DNA of 64,000 bases, taken from NCBI GenBank assembly GCA_023667185.1, contig JAMPAP010000001.1:255740-319739 (forward strand), read 5' to 3'. The stretch is from Lachnoclostridium sp. (lineage in GTDB: Bacteria > Bacteroidota > Bacteroidia > Bacteroidales > Muribaculaceae). Made by a program: the position numbers and the translations under genes. This document shows, piece by piece, positions 16,483 to 25,915 of the stretch. The first letter of the stretch is position 1. Each line of letters opens with the position of its first letter. The notes beneath the pieces were generated by a model. That model had not been told where the DNA came from. It did no database searches and was given only the letters and a program-made list of their open reading frames with translations.

Positions 16483-18669
16483 ATGAAATCAATCGACATA
16501 GAGGTCAACTCTCTGCTTGAAGCCCGACGCATCAACGACGCCGTGGCCACTCTTGAAAATGCTGCTCTCAACGTAGCAGTACCCGGTCTTATTGACCGTA
16601 TCCGTAGAATAAGCCTCAACTACAACTACCTTGCCGGATATGCTCTCGACGGAGTCAACGACCCGTCGCGCGAAGCTCTGCTCACTGACATCATGACCGA
16701 GCTCTCCGGCTTAGCTACCGAAATAAAGCGTCACTACCTCGCACAATCTGACTCATCCCTGTATTTCAGCACCCTTCGCACCATCAAGCTCCGCGAGCAG
16801 GAAAACGACGAGTGTCTGATGACACTCATGGCGGAATACCGTGACGCCGCTTCGCGATACTCTCTTGCGCTTATGAGCCAGGACGCCCCTCTGCCCGTCA
16901 AGCTCGAGATGGAGAATATCGAGAAAAGGATTTTCGCTTACGTCTGGACCCGCTATCCGCTGCTCTTAACTGAAGCCGACATCATCACTGAGGCGCTGGC
17001 TGACCCGACGTTCTCTGACTCTTTCAAGTCGCTTCTTCTCGGCGCAGTATTTATGGGCCTTGATGCATTCTTTGACCAAAACCGTCTGCTTGTGCTCATG
17101 GAGGCCTACAAGTCAGGCTCTGACGCGCTGTCAATGAGAGCGTTGACCGCGCTTCTTCTCGGACTATGGATTCACCGCAAGGCTTTCTACTCGCGGCGCA
17201 TCCACATCCGTTTTGCCGCTCTTGCTGAAACCTGTCCCTCGCTGCAGGCCGACCTGCGCAACGTGCTGATGCAGATCGTACGCACCCGCGACACTGACCG
17301 CGTCACACGCATCATCACCGATGAAGTCATCCCGGAAATGATGAAGCTCCGACCCGAGATCGAGAAGTCCATGAAGCAATCCCCTAACCCCATAGATCCC
17401 GAGGCCAATCCCGAATGGGAGGAATTACTCGAGAAATCAGGCGTGGCTGAAAAAATGCGTGAGCTTCAAGAACTTCAGGAGGACGGAGCTGACGTGATGA
17501 TGAGCTCCTTCGGCCGACTGAAGACTTTCCCCTTCTTCAACGATATCTCCAACTGGTTTCTGCCCTTCGCAGCTTCCCACTCGATAAATAATCAGAATGG
17601 CGATATCTCCACCCTGGCCACCATGATGGAGGAGAATCATCTGTTTTGCGACAACGATAAGTTTTCATTCGTATTGTCTATCAAGCAGATTCCCGTCGCC
17701 CATCAGGAAATAATCCGGCAGCAGCTCGACACCACCGCCCGCCAGATGAAGATGATGCAGCAGGGCGACACCATCACTCCGGCTGACTCTCGCCGCATCA
17801 TCACCCGCAACTTCACCCGCGACCTCTATCGCTTCTTCAAGCTTTTCCGCCGCAAGGGCGAATTCAATTCTCCATTCGCACAGCCTATCAACCCGTGGCT
17901 AATTCCCATTGCCGGACCTATGCTGCAGGATGAGGAACTGCTCACCGTGTTAGGCGAATTTTACTTTAAAAACAAGTATTGGCACGAGGCATCCAACATT
18001 TTATCGCGCATCCCCGTCATGACAATCCCCTTGCTTCAGAAACTCGGATACTGCTGCCAACAGACCGGCGACCATGGCGACGCCCTCGACTATTACTCTG
18101 AAGCTGAGATGCTTGGCGACAACTCCCGATGGCTACTCCGCAAACTGGCCGCTTGCTATAAAAATATGCACAACCATCGCAAGTCACTCGAATATCTGCG
18201 CCGACTCGAAGCCGAAACCCCTGACGACCTTCAAGTGGCAATGCTCATCGGTCAGGCTCTCATGAAATTAGGCGAATATTCCGAGGCGCTGCGCTATCTT
18301 TATAAGGTGGAATACATGAACCCCGGCAAAGCTTCACGGCTGATTGCATGGGCGGCGTTCATCACCGGCGACCTTGACAAAAGCGAATCCATGTGGCAGC
18401 AGATTCTCCAGAACAATCCCGGCGCCACTGACTTGCTTAACGCCGGACATCTATACCTGGTCAAAGGTGACCTCCGCAAGGCTGCATCGCTCTATGCACA
18501 GTCGATCGCCGCACGCGACTTTAACTCTGAAAACTTCATCATCGACTTTGCCGCTGACCGGAAAACCCTTCGCGACAAAGGTATCGACGAGTTTATTGAA
18601 GGCATCGTTATCGACGAGGCCATCCGCCTGAGCAACAATCTCGGCAAACCGCTAACTCATAATTCATAA
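16483..18669 (+). CDS. tetratricopeptide repeat protein, cytosolic
   Basis: A 728-residue protein without signal peptide or membrane segment. The N-terminal two thirds are helical and not recognised; TPR-like helix pairs are readable from about residue 500 to 690 (for example ALDYYSEAEMLGDNSRWLLRKLA, SLEYLRRLEAETPDDLQVAML, ALRYLYKVEYMNPGKASRL). Such proteins act as protein-binding scaffolds; the partner is unknown. The ATG at 16483 is chosen over a TTG at 16471 because the latter overlaps the -7 element. It ends 5 bases before the M3 peptidase gene, so the two are probably co-transcribed. Confidence 0.85.
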   Translation: MKSIDIEVNSLLEARRINDAVATLENAALNVAVPGLIDRIRRISLNYNYLAGYALDGVNDPSREALLTDIMTELSGLATEIKRHYLAQSDSSLYFSTLRTIKLREQENDECLMTLMAEYRDAASRYSLALMSQDAPLPVKLEMENIEKRIFAYVWTRYPLLLTEADIITEALADPTFSDSFKSLLLGAVFMGLDAFFDQNRLLVLMEAYKSGSDALSMRALTALLLGLWIHRKAFYSRRIHIRFAALAETCPSLQADLRNVLMQIVRTRDTDRVTRIITDEVIPEMMKLRPEIEKSMKQSPNPIDPEANPEWEELLEKSGVAEKMRELQELQEDGADVMMSSFGRLKTFPFFNDISNWFLPFAASHSINNQNGDISTLATMMEENHLFCDNDKFSFVLSIKQIPVAHQEIIRQQLDTTARQMKMMQQGDTITPADSRRIITRNFTRDLYRFFKLFRRKGEFNSPFAQPINPWLIPIAGPMLQDEELLTVLGEFYFKNKYWHEASNILSRIPVMTIPLLQKLGYCCQQTGDHGDALDYYSEAEMLGDNSRWLLRKLAACYKNMHNHRKSLEYLRRLEAETPDDLQVAMLIGQALMKLGEYSEALRYLYKVEYMNPGKASRLIAWAAFITGDLDKSESMWQQILQNNPGATDLLNAGHLYLVKGDLRKAASLYAQSIAARDFNSENFIIDFAADRKTLRDKGIDEFIEGIVIDEAIRLSNNLGKPLTHNS

Positions 18670-18674
18670 CAACA

Positions 18675-20810
18675 ATGAAATCAACCCTGGCAGCTATCTG
18701 CCTTTCAATCACTGCAATGACAGCTATCGCACAAAATCCATTCTTCTCTGAGTTCACCGGCACTCCCCACGGCACTGCTCCATTTGCCTCCATCATGACC
18801 GAGCATTACGAGCCTGCCATCGACCGCGGCATCTCTCTCGGCCTGGCCGAGGTGGATGCTATAGTAAATAATCCTGAAGCTCCCACATTTGAAAATACTA
18901 TCGTAGCGCTCGAGAAATCCGGCAAAGATCTTGACCGGGTGCTCAACGTATTCTACCCGCTCCTTTCAGCCGACAGCGACGACGAAATGATGGAAATCTC
19001 CATGCGCGTCACTCCGAAACTTAGCGACTACTCCACAGCCATATCCCTTAACGAAGGACTATGGAACCGCATCAAGACCGTATGGGACAACCGCTCATCA
19101 CTTAACCTTGACCCCGAGGATGAAATGTTGCTCACCACCACCTACGAATCCTTCACCCGCAACGGCGCCCTGCTTCAGGGCGAGCAGCGCGAGCAATACC
19201 GCCGTCTGTCGTCACGCCTCAGCGAGCTTACCACTCTTTTCGGCCAAAATGTGCTCAAAGAGATGAACACCTATGAGATATGGCTCTCAAAAGATGATCT
19301 CGACGGACTGCCTGAAAGCTCAATTGAAGCTGCCGCCCTCGCTGCCCGCGAGAAAGGGCGCGATGGTGAATACCTGTTCACACTCGCCCAGCCCGTCTAC
19401 ACGGCGTTTATGAAATACTCCACCCGTCCTGACCTGCGCGAGAAGATGTATCGCCTCTACAACGCCCGCAACACCGCCGGCGAGTTCTCTAACGTGGAGA
19501 TTATGAAGGAAATAGCGCAGACTCGATTAGAAATCGCCCGCCTGCTCGGATATGACACTTACGCCGATTATGCCCTCCGGCGCACCATGGCCGGTTCGCC
19601 CGACAAGGTTATGGACCTACTGACATCGCTTCGCGACGCCTACATCCCTGCCCAGAAGGCTGAATTCACTGAGCTGCTCGACTTTGCCTCGAAATCTCAA
19701 GGTAAAAAGGTAGAGAAAATCAATCCCTGGGATTATAGCTTCTATGCCAATAAGCTGAAGACTGCCAAATATGACTACGACGAGGAGCAGCTTCGCCCCT
19801 ACTTCGAGTTGTCAAATGTGATCGATGGCGTGTTTGGCCTCGCTACCCGTCTCTATGGCGTGACCTTCCGCGAGAATCCTGAAATCCCCGTATATCATCC
19901 TGATGTAAAGGCATTTGAGGTTATTGACAACGACGGTTCTTACCTCGGGGTGATATATACTGACTTCTTCCCCCGCTCCACAAAGCGCCCGGGCGCATGG
20001 ATGACAGACTTCAAGCCGGAATTTGCTCTCGCTGACGGCACTACGTCACGCCCCCATGTCACTATCGTGATGAACTTCACCAAGCCCACTGACACCAAGC
20101 CCTCGCTGCTTACCCCCTACGAGGTCGAGACCTTCCTCCACGAATTCGGCCACTCGCTCCACGGACTGCTTGCCGCCACCAAATACTCATCACTCTCCGG
20201 CACAAACGTTTACCGCGACTTCGTGGAACTCCCCTCGCAGTTTAACGAGAATTATCTGACACAGAAAGAGTTTCTTGACGGATTTGCCCGCCACTATCTC
20301 ACCGGCGAGCCCATCCCCGCCGAGTATGTCAACAAGATTGTAGCCTCATCACAGTTTGGCGCAGCATACGCGTGTCTCCGTCAGCTCAACTTCGGGCTCC
20401 TCGACATGGCATGGCACTCGATCACAGCCCCCGTTGAAGATGCCGAGAAGTTTGAGACTGAGGCCGGACGCTCCGTGGCCATGTTTGACTCCATCCCCGG
20501 CATGATGATGTCACCGCAATTCTCCCACATCTTCTCAGGAGGATATGCCGCAGGCTACTATAGCTACAAATGGGCTGAAGTGCTTGATGCTGATGCGTTT
20601 GCCCACTTTGAAGAGAACGGTATTTTTGACCCGGCCACTGCCGAGTCATTCCGCCGCAATATCCTCATGAAAGGTGGTACTGAAAACCCGGCCGAGCTCT
20701 ACCGCCGTTTCCGCGGTCAGGATCCCACGATCGACGCCCTTCTTATCCGCGACGGCATCAAGAAACCGGATGCCGACCCGAAGTCACTCCCCATCCCTAT
20801 GGATAAATAA
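18675..20810 (+). CDS. M3 family metallopeptidase, dipeptidyl carboxypeptidase-like
   Basis: A 711-residue zinc peptidase of family M3 (Dcp/oligopeptidase A type). The signal peptide MKSTLAAICLSITAMTAIAQ points to the periplasm. The zinc motif HEFGHSLHGLL lies near residue 488, with the further ligand glutamate in RDFVELPSQFNENYL about 25 residues later. Length is normal. It would trim short peptides in the periplasm. No peptide transporter is adjacent. Confidence 0.93.
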   Translation: MKSTLAAICLSITAMTAIAQNPFFSEFTGTPHGTAPFASIMTEHYEPAIDRGISLGLAEVDAIVNNPEAPTFENTIVALEKSGKDLDRVLNVFYPLLSADSDDEMMEISMRVTPKLSDYSTAISLNEGLWNRIKTVWDNRSSLNLDPEDEMLLTTTYESFTRNGALLQGEQREQYRRLSSRLSELTTLFGQNVLKEMNTYEIWLSKDDLDGLPESSIEAAALAAREKGRDGEYLFTLAQPVYTAFMKYSTRPDLREKMYRLYNARNTAGEFSNVEIMKEIAQTRLEIARLLGYDTYADYALRRTMAGSPDKVMDLLTSLRDAYIPAQKAEFTELLDFASKSQGKKVEKINPWDYSFYANKLKTAKYDYDEEQLRPYFELSNVIDGVFGLATRLYGVTFRENPEIPVYHPDVKAFEVIDNDGSYLGVIYTDFFPRSTKRPGAWMTDFKPEFALADGTTSRPHVTIVMNFTKPTDTKPSLLTPYEVETFLHEFGHSLHGLLAATKYSSLSGTNVYRDFVELPSQFNENYLTQKEFLDGFARHYLTGEPIPAEYVNKIVASSQFGAAYACLRQLNFGLLDMAWHSITAPVEDAEKFETEAGRSVAMFDSIPGMMMSPQFSHIFSGGYAAGYYSYKWAEVLDADAFAHFEENGIFDPATAESFRRNILMKGGTENPAELYRRFRGQDPTIDALLIRDGIKKPDADPKSLPIPMDK

Positions 20811-20812
20811 CC

Positions 20813-20954
20813 AACTAAAATCTAACAACTAAAAACTAAAAACTAAAAACTAAAAACTAAAACTAAATACTAAAAACTAAAAACTAAAAACTAAATACTA
20901 AAAACTAAAAACTAACAACTAAAAACTAAAAACTAAAAACTAAAAACTAACAAC
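20813..20954. repeat. 7-bp tandem array AAAACTA, about 20 units
   Basis: About 140 bases of ACTAAAA heptamers with occasional CTAACAA and CTAAATA variants fill the whole gap between the M3 peptidase and the convergent rarA gene. No other signal is visible there, so it takes the place of a terminator region. Confidence 0.95.
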
Positions 20955-20956
20955 CA

Positions 20957-22243
20957 TTAAGACTTTTTCCCACACCATCGCTCATTCTGCAGAGCGGCTG
21001 ATCGTTGCTCTGCAGGATTGTCACACGGCTTCCACAGATCCCGGTGACCGAGCTGGTCAGGCATAAACTGCTGGATTACAAAGTTGCCCGGATAGTCATG
21101 GGCATACTTGTAGTCGCGACCGTAGCCCATCTCCTTCATCAGGGAGGTGGGCGCGTTGCGTAGATGTAACGGCACCGGCAAGTCGCCTGTCTCCTCCACG
21201 AGCCTCATGGCATTGGCTATAGCCATATATGCCGAGTTGCTCTTGGGTGATGTAGCAAGATATACCGTGCACTCTGCCAGGGGGATACGCCCTTCGGGCA
21301 TACCTATTTTCTTGATTACATCGTAAGTGGCGTTGGCCAGCAGCAGTCCGTTAGGATTGGCAAGACCTATATCCTCAGCCGCCACTATCACCAGTCGGCG
21401 CGCTATAAACTCCGGATCTTCGCCGCCGGCTATCATGCGGGCGAGCCAGTAGACCGCCGCATCAGGATCCGACCCGCGTATGCTCTTGATAAAGGCTGAG
21501 ATGATGTCATAGTGCATCTCGCCATTCTTGTCGTATGCCGCAGGATTTTCCTGAAGCCGCTCCGTCACGGTCTTGTCGTCGATAAGAATCTTCTCCCCGT
21601 CAGGAGCCGACTGATACAGCAAGTCGAGGATATTCAGCAGCTTGCGGGCATCGCCGCCGGCAAATCTGAACAATGCCGCCGTCTGCTTCACATCCACGCC
21701 GCGCTCCCGCAGAAGCTGATCCTCCGTAACGGCACGGTCAAGAAGCTGCTGAAGCTGCTCCTGCTCAAGCGGCCGGAGGGTATATACCTGGGCTCGCGAT
21801 AGCAACGGACGTATTACCTCAAACGACGGATTCTCCGTCGTGGCACCTATCAATGTCACCGTACCGCTCTCCACGGCTCCGAGCAGACTATCCTGCTGCG
21901 ACTTCGAGAAACGATGGATTTCATCGATAAACAACACGGGGCGGCCACGCGTAAACATGCTCGTGGCATCCTTGCGGCACTTTTCGATCACGTCGCGTAC
22001 ATCCTTGACGCCCGAATTTACCGCCGAAAGCGTGTAAAAGGGCACCTCCACCGTGTTGGCTATGATGCGGGCAAGCGTAGTCTTGCCTACCCCGGGAGGC
22101 CCCCAGAGGATAAACGACGACACATTACCTGACTCGATCATGCGGCGTATCACCCCACCTTCGCCTACGAGGTGCTCCTGTCCTATATATTCGTCGAGCG
22201 TGCGGGGTCGCAGCCGCTCGGCAAGTGGTGCATTTCTGTTCAT
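20957..22243 (-). CDS. rarA: replication-associated recombination protein A (RarA/MgsA) AAA ATPase
   Basis: A 428-residue clamp-loader-like ATPase acting at stalled replication forks. Walker A GPPGVGKTT is at 48-56, Walker B VLFIDEIH at 103-110, sensor 1 GATTENPSF near 133, and the C-terminal RarA tetramerisation part (PNGLLLANATYDV, YLATSPKSNSAY, GYGRDYKYAHDYPGNFV) is complete. I start at 22243 because the -7 element sits 5 bases before it; the in-frame ATG at 22273 lies upstream of the predicted transcript start. Monocistronic. Confidence 0.95.
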   Translation of the reverse strand: MNRNAPLAERLRPRTLDEYIGQEHLVGEGGVIRRMIESGNVSSFILWGPPGVGKTTLARIIANTVEVPFYTLSAVNSGVKDVRDVIEKCRKDATSMFTRGRPVLFIDEIHRFSKSQQDSLLGAVESGTVTLIGATTENPSFEVIRPLLSRAQVYTLRPLEQEQLQQLLDRAVTEDQLLRERGVDVKQTAALFRFAGGDARKLLNILDLLYQSAPDGEKILIDDKTVTERLQENPAAYDKNGEMHYDIISAFIKSIRGSDPDAAVYWLARMIAGGEDPEFIARRLVIVAAEDIGLANPNGLLLANATYDVIKKIGMPEGRIPLAECTVYLATSPKSNSAYMAIANAMRLVEETGDLPVPLHLRNAPTSLMKEMGYGRDYKYAHDYPGNFVIQQFMPDQLGHRDLWKPCDNPAEQRSAALQNERWCGKKS

Positions 22244-22248
22244 GATTA

Positions 22249-22256
22249 CAAAATTA
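22249..22256 (-). promoter_or_regulatory. candidate -7 element TAATTTTG for rarA
   Basis: On the reverse strand TAATTTTG ends 5 bases before the ATG at 22243, again suggesting an almost leaderless transcript. No clear -33 element. Confidence 0.5.
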
Positions 22257-22351
22257 CTAATTTCCCCGCCCATTATCCCCCACAGGATGCCTCCACAATG
22301 TTAATTGTTTTTAAATCTTATCTTCCTCAACGTTATTTCAGGATTTTTAAT

Positions 22352-22359
22352 TAATTTTG
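22352..22359 (+). promoter_or_regulatory. candidate -7 element TAATTTTG
   Basis: TAATTTTG 115 bases before the small membrane-protein gene would give a leader of about 110 nt. A -33 element is not evident. Confidence 0.4.
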
Positions 22360-22474
22360 AAGCCGGTGTTAAAATATTCATCACCTTTCTTCGAACTTTA
22401 ATACCTTGAAGTTGTTAATCTTTTAAAGAGGCACTCCCTCTGAAACATTGATTAACGTTAAAACTAAAATTATT

Positions 22475-22714
22475 ATGAGCACCGAACGTAACTCTACAGG
22501 AACGCCGAAAACCATGCGTAACATTTTCGGCATCATAATGATAGTGATCTACCTCACCGTAGGTATACTGTTTCTTTGCAACTTCTTTGAGCCCGTCTAC
22601 GGCCAGTGGACCTGGGTAAAATGGGTAGGGGGAATTATGTTTATCGTCTACGGTATCTGGCGCGCTTATCGTCAGTTTGCCGGTATCGATAAAGAGATCG
22701 GCGACGAGTATTAA
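22475..22714 (+). CDS. small two-helix membrane protein
   Basis: A 79-residue protein with two membrane helices (IFGIIMIVIYLTVGILFLC at about 17-35 and WVGGIMFIVYGIWRAYR at about 48-65) and short polar ends. I do not know a function. In many Bacteroidales a protein like this sits between ExbD genes and a PstS-like lipoprotein plus TPR protein; here the latter two follow but the Exb genes are 40 kb away. I chose ATG 22475 over a TTG at 22448. It lies 34 bases before the lipoprotein gene. Confidence 0.7.
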   Translation: MSTERNSTGTPKTMRNIFGIIMIVIYLTVGILFLCNFFEPVYGQWTWVKWVGGIMFIVYGIWRAYRQFAGIDKEIGDEY

Positions 22715-22748
22715 CCATCTTCCTTCAACGTCAAAACCACCCCTACCG

Positions 22749-23720
22749 ATGAAACGATATTTCCACCTTCTCCTTGCCATGACGATGACCTTGGCCATCG
22801 TCACGGCTTGCTCCGGCAAAAAAGAGGAACAGAAGCAGCTCCCCATCGCCAAGATCGCCTGCGATGCCACCTTCGAGAACATCCTCGAGCAGGAAATCGA
22901 TGTCTATGAATACATCTACCCCAAGGAGGATGTAATAGCTTATTACATGGACGAGAATGCTGCCATTGACTCGATTATGGCAATGGGTCAGTGCAAGAAC
23001 GCCATCATCACCCGCCCCCTTACTGACCAGGAGGTGTCATATCTCCAGTCACACAAGAAACGCGTCTATCAGAAGAAGATAGCCGTGGACGCTCTCGCAC
23101 TCATCGTCAATCCGGCCAACCCCGTCGAGGTGCTCTCTAAAGATGAAATCGCGGAGATTCTCACCGGAAAGGTGACACGCTGGGATCAGGTGGAGCCCAC
23201 CAAGCTCGGCGACATCAACGTCATCTTTGACCATCAGGGCTCTTCAGCCGTGAAATATATGCGTGACTCCGTAATGGGCGGCAAGGACTTCGGCCCTAAC
23301 GTATTCGCCCAAAAGAACAACACTGATGTGTTCCGTGCCGTAGCTTCCAACAAAAACGCCATCGGAATCATCGGCGTAAGCTGGATCACAAGTGACTTGT
23401 CAGGCCGTGAGAAGTCAGTCGAGGAGATAGCCAAGGCTGTCGAGGCCACTGACACTACTCAGCTCGAATTCAATAGCGAAGTCAAAGTGCTCCGCGTCAG
23501 CGACGTCAAAAACGTCAACGGCACACGCCCCTACCAGGCTTACATCTTCGACGGCTCCTATCCCCTCTACCGCTCCGTCTACATGGTATCCACCGCGCCG
23601 GGCGGCACCACCTCTCACCGCTTCTACAGCTTCGTCACCGGCTTCCAGGGACAGAAGATAATCCAGATGACAGGCATTCTCCCGGCCACCGTTACGCCAC
23701 GCATGGTGGAAGTAGAATAG
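22749..23720 (+). CDS. PstS-like substrate-binding lipoprotein
   Basis: A 323-residue periplasmic-binding-fold protein related to phosphate-binding PstS. The lipobox is VTAC at about residue 19-22, so it is a lipoprotein. Family-like parts are VDALALIVNPANPVEVLSKDEIAEILTGKVTRWDQ, DHQGSSAVKYMRD and NKNAIGIIGVSW. No PstABC permease lies nearby, so it is not part of a normal uptake operon; linkage to the TPR gene 135 bases downstream is conserved in Bacteroidales as far as I recall. Ligand unknown. A longer frame opening at 22677 overlaps the previous gene and is rejected. Confidence 0.8.
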   Translation: MKRYFHLLLAMTMTLAIVTACSGKKEEQKQLPIAKIACDATFENILEQEIDVYEYIYPKEDVIAYYMDENAAIDSIMAMGQCKNAIITRPLTDQEVSYLQSHKKRVYQKKIAVDALALIVNPANPVEVLSKDEIAEILTGKVTRWDQVEPTKLGDINVIFDHQGSSAVKYMRDSVMGGKDFGPNVFAQKNNTDVFRAVASNKNAIGIIGVSWITSDLSGREKSVEEIAKAVEATDTTQLEFNSEVKVLRVSDVKNVNGTRPYQAYIFDGSYPLYRSVYMVSTAPGGTTSHRFYSFVTGFQGQKIIQMTGILPATVTPRMVEVE

Positions 23721-23742
23721 AATCCTTTTACCCCGATATATC

Positions 23743-23780
23743 CGGCCGGGGAAAGCAATAAACTTAACCCCGGCCGCGTT
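23743..23780 (+). terminator. rho-independent terminator
   Basis: CGGCCGGGG at 23743-23751 pairs with CCCCGGCCG at 23768-23776, followed by CGTTTTAACTTT. It separates the PstS-like gene from the TPR gene. Confidence 0.75.
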
Positions 23781-23855
23781 TTAACTTTAATACCACATAT
23801 AATATATAATACATAATAAGCAAAATCATAAAAATCTAAATAGTAAACCATCACA

Positions 23856-25487
23856 ATGAAACTAAGATCATTCTTTTCTATCGCGCTCGGAGGCTTCGCT
23901 CTGTGCGCCGCCGCCCAGGGTGGCTATCAGGATGGCGTAGACTACTACAACGCTGACCGTTTCGAACAAGCCAAGATCATCCTTGACAACACCCTCAACG
24001 ATGCCGCTACTGACAAGGCCGTGTCATACTTCTACCTCGGTTCTATCGACCTCCGTAATGGTAACACTGACGCTGCTGCCGCTAACTTCAACAAAGGTAT
24101 CGAGGTTAACCCCGAATATGGCTACAACTATGTAGGCCTCGGCGAAATCGCCCTCAAGAAAGGCGACAAACGCGGCGCTGAAGACCTCTTCAAGAGCGCA
24201 ACCAAGAATGCCAAGAAAGATCCTGCCCTTACTGCAGCTGTAGCTCGTGCTTACTTCAACGTTGACCCCGTGGCTTACGCCAAGGATATCAGCAAAAACA
24301 TCGAAAAGGCCATGAAGGACTCCAAAAATATGGAAGCTGCCGTTTATGTCCTCCAAGGCGATATGGCTAAAGACACTGACCTCGGACAGGCTGCCGGTTA
24401 CTACGAGCAGGCCATGGTTTACGATGAGCAGGCCGGTCACATCAACCCCGAAGCTTACGTAAAATACTCTAACCTCTACAACAAGGTTAACCCTGACTTC
24501 GCTATCAACAAGCTCAAAGAGCTCAACGAGAAGCTCCCCACCTCAGCCCTCGCTCAGCGTGAGCTCGCTGAAAAATACTACGATGCAGGCCAGTTCACCC
24601 GCGCCGCTGAGCAGTATGGCAAATATATGGCCAACCCCAACCACTTCCAGCAGGACGAGCAGCGCTACTCAGGCCTTCTCTACTTCGGTAAGAACTATGC
24701 CAAGTCGCTCGACATCGCTAACCAGGTGCTCGCCAAAGACCCCGACAACGTATACATGCAGCGCATGGTGATGCTCAACAACGCCGCTCTCGAAAACTGG
24801 GACACCGCTTACGCAGCTGCCCAGAAGCTCTTCAGCCACGCTGATGCTACCTTCACTTCTACTGACTACGCTACTTACGGCGATGTCCTCGGCGCCCTCG
24901 GCAAACCCATGGAAGCTGTTGCTGCCTACGAGAAGGCTTTCGAGCTCAACCCCGAGAAAAACAAAGACCAGCTCGCCAAGATCTCGTCTATGTACACTGA
25001 TGTTCAGGACTATGCTAAAGCCGTAGAATATATGCAGCGCTTCGTTGACCTCGGCGATGCTTCACTCAACGACTACTTCATCCTCTCTAACCGCTACCGC
25101 AACCTCGCGCTGACCCTCCCTGAAGGCTCTGAAGAGCGTATCGCAGCTGCCAACGCCGGTATTCAGAACGTCGACAAAGCTCTCGAATCAGCCGCCAACA
25201 AAGGTCCCCTCTACCGCAACAAGGCTACCCTCCTGATGGTACGCGACGGCTCTGCAGAGATCAGCCCCGAGCTCGTGGACACTTACAAAGCCATGATCGA
25301 ATCTTACGACCAGGATCCCGATGCCAAAGCTAAATATGCCGACGCTTACAAGTCAGCCTACAACGCTATCGCAGCTTACTACCTTCAGCAGGACAACAAG
25401 CCCGAAGCCGTTAAATACTACGAACTTTACCTTGAGCTCGACCCCGAAAACCAGGGTCTCCGTGACTACATCCAGAAGCTCAAATAA
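23856..25487 (+). CDS. secreted tetratricopeptide repeat protein
   Basis: A 543-residue TPR protein with a signal peptide (MKLRSFFSIALGGFALCAAAQ). Repeats run through most of the chain: ADRFEQAKIILDN, ADAAAANFNKGIEVNPEYGY-type, KPMEAVAAYEKAFELNPEK, KPEAVKYYELYLELDPEN. The codon use is highly biased (many GCT, AAC, AAG codons), which suggests strong expression. It likely sits in the periplasm as a scaffold. Follows the PstS-like gene after a terminator, so it probably has its own promoter, although no clean TAnnTTTG is seen (TAACTTTA at about 23780). Confidence 0.85.
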   Translation: MKLRSFFSIALGGFALCAAAQGGYQDGVDYYNADRFEQAKIILDNTLNDAATDKAVSYFYLGSIDLRNGNTDAAAANFNKGIEVNPEYGYNYVGLGEIALKKGDKRGAEDLFKSATKNAKKDPALTAAVARAYFNVDPVAYAKDISKNIEKAMKDSKNMEAAVYVLQGDMAKDTDLGQAAGYYEQAMVYDEQAGHINPEAYVKYSNLYNKVNPDFAINKLKELNEKLPTSALAQRELAEKYYDAGQFTRAAEQYGKYMANPNHFQQDEQRYSGLLYFGKNYAKSLDIANQVLAKDPDNVYMQRMVMLNNAALENWDTAYAAAQKLFSHADATFTSTDYATYGDVLGALGKPMEAVAAYEKAFELNPEKNKDQLAKISSMYTDVQDYAKAVEYMQRFVDLGDASLNDYFILSNRYRNLALTLPEGSEERIAAANAGIQNVDKALESAANKGPLYRNKATLLMVRDGSAEISPELVDTYKAMIESYDQDPDAKAKYADAYKSAYNAIAAYYLQQDNKPEAVKYYELYLELDPENQGLRDYIQKLK

Positions 25488-25525
25488 GATATCCTTAGGC
25501 TAACCCCCAAGACACTCTCATCAAG

Positions 25526-25558
25526 CGGCGGCTGCTCCCCACCCGGAAGCAGCCGCCG
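25526..25558 (+). terminator. hairpin after TPR gene
   Basis: CGGCGGCTGCT at 25526-25536 pairs with AGCAGCCGCCG at 25548-25558 (11 bp). The usual T run is absent; the TTAGTYG array begins right after it. Confidence 0.6.
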
Positions 25559-25674
25559 TTAGTCGTTAGTTAGTCGTTAGTTGTTAGTTGTTAGTTGTTA
25601 GTTATTAGTCGTTAGTTGTTAGTCGTTAGTTGTTAGTCGTTAGTTGTTAGTTGTTAGTCGTTAGTCGTTAGTTG
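25559..25674. repeat. 7-bp tandem array TTAGTTG/TTAGTCG, about 16 units
   Basis: Reverse-complement form of the heptamer family, with T or C at one place of the unit. Together with the ACTAAAA array at 25705-25758 it forms an imperfect large inverted repeat, loop 25675-25704. The same arrangement recurs at 59288-59427. Confidence 0.93.
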
Positions 25675-25679
25675 AAGAA

Positions 25680-25692
25680 GGCGCGGAGCGCC
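25680..25692. repeat. GGCGCGGAGCGCC hairpin element
   Basis: This 13-base hairpin sits between the two heptamer arrays. The same core occurs at 47530-47542, and related copies (GGCTCGGAGAGCC) occur six more times in 47600-47965. Confidence 0.8.
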
Positions 25693-25704
25693 TCTATCAA
25701 CTCG

Positions 25705-25758
25705 AAACTAAAATCTAAAAACTAAAAACTAAAAACTAAAAACTAAAAACTAACAACT
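25705..25758. repeat. 7-bp tandem array ACTAAAA, about 7 units
   Basis: Right arm of the paired heptamer arrays in the 428-bp gap before secDF. Apart from these arrays, the terminator, the hairpin element and the promoter, nothing else is seen in 25488-25915. Confidence 0.93.
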
Positions 25759-25816
25759 CTTTTTATAAAAATTCATAATTATTAGCGATTAATTCAAGCA
25801 ATTGAAATAAAAGTGC

Positions 25817-25824
25817 TATATTTG
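25817..25824 (+). promoter_or_regulatory. candidate -7 element TATATTTG for secDF
   Basis: TATATTTG lies 91 bases before the secDF ATG. Leader about 85 nt; it includes AAAAGGAGGCG at about 25832, which looks like a Shine-Dalgarno sequence but is far from the start. No clear -33 element. Confidence 0.5.
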
Positions 25825-25915
25825 CAAGCTGAAAAGGAGGCGTATCACATCTGCGCCCCCTTCAAGCTATGAAATTTAATAATCATTAATCAATTTATAA
25901 CATTTCTTAAACACA

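Noticed and set aside
25559..25758. Possible CRISPR array
   Set aside because: The units are 7 bp and contiguous with no unique spacers, and no cas genes are present.
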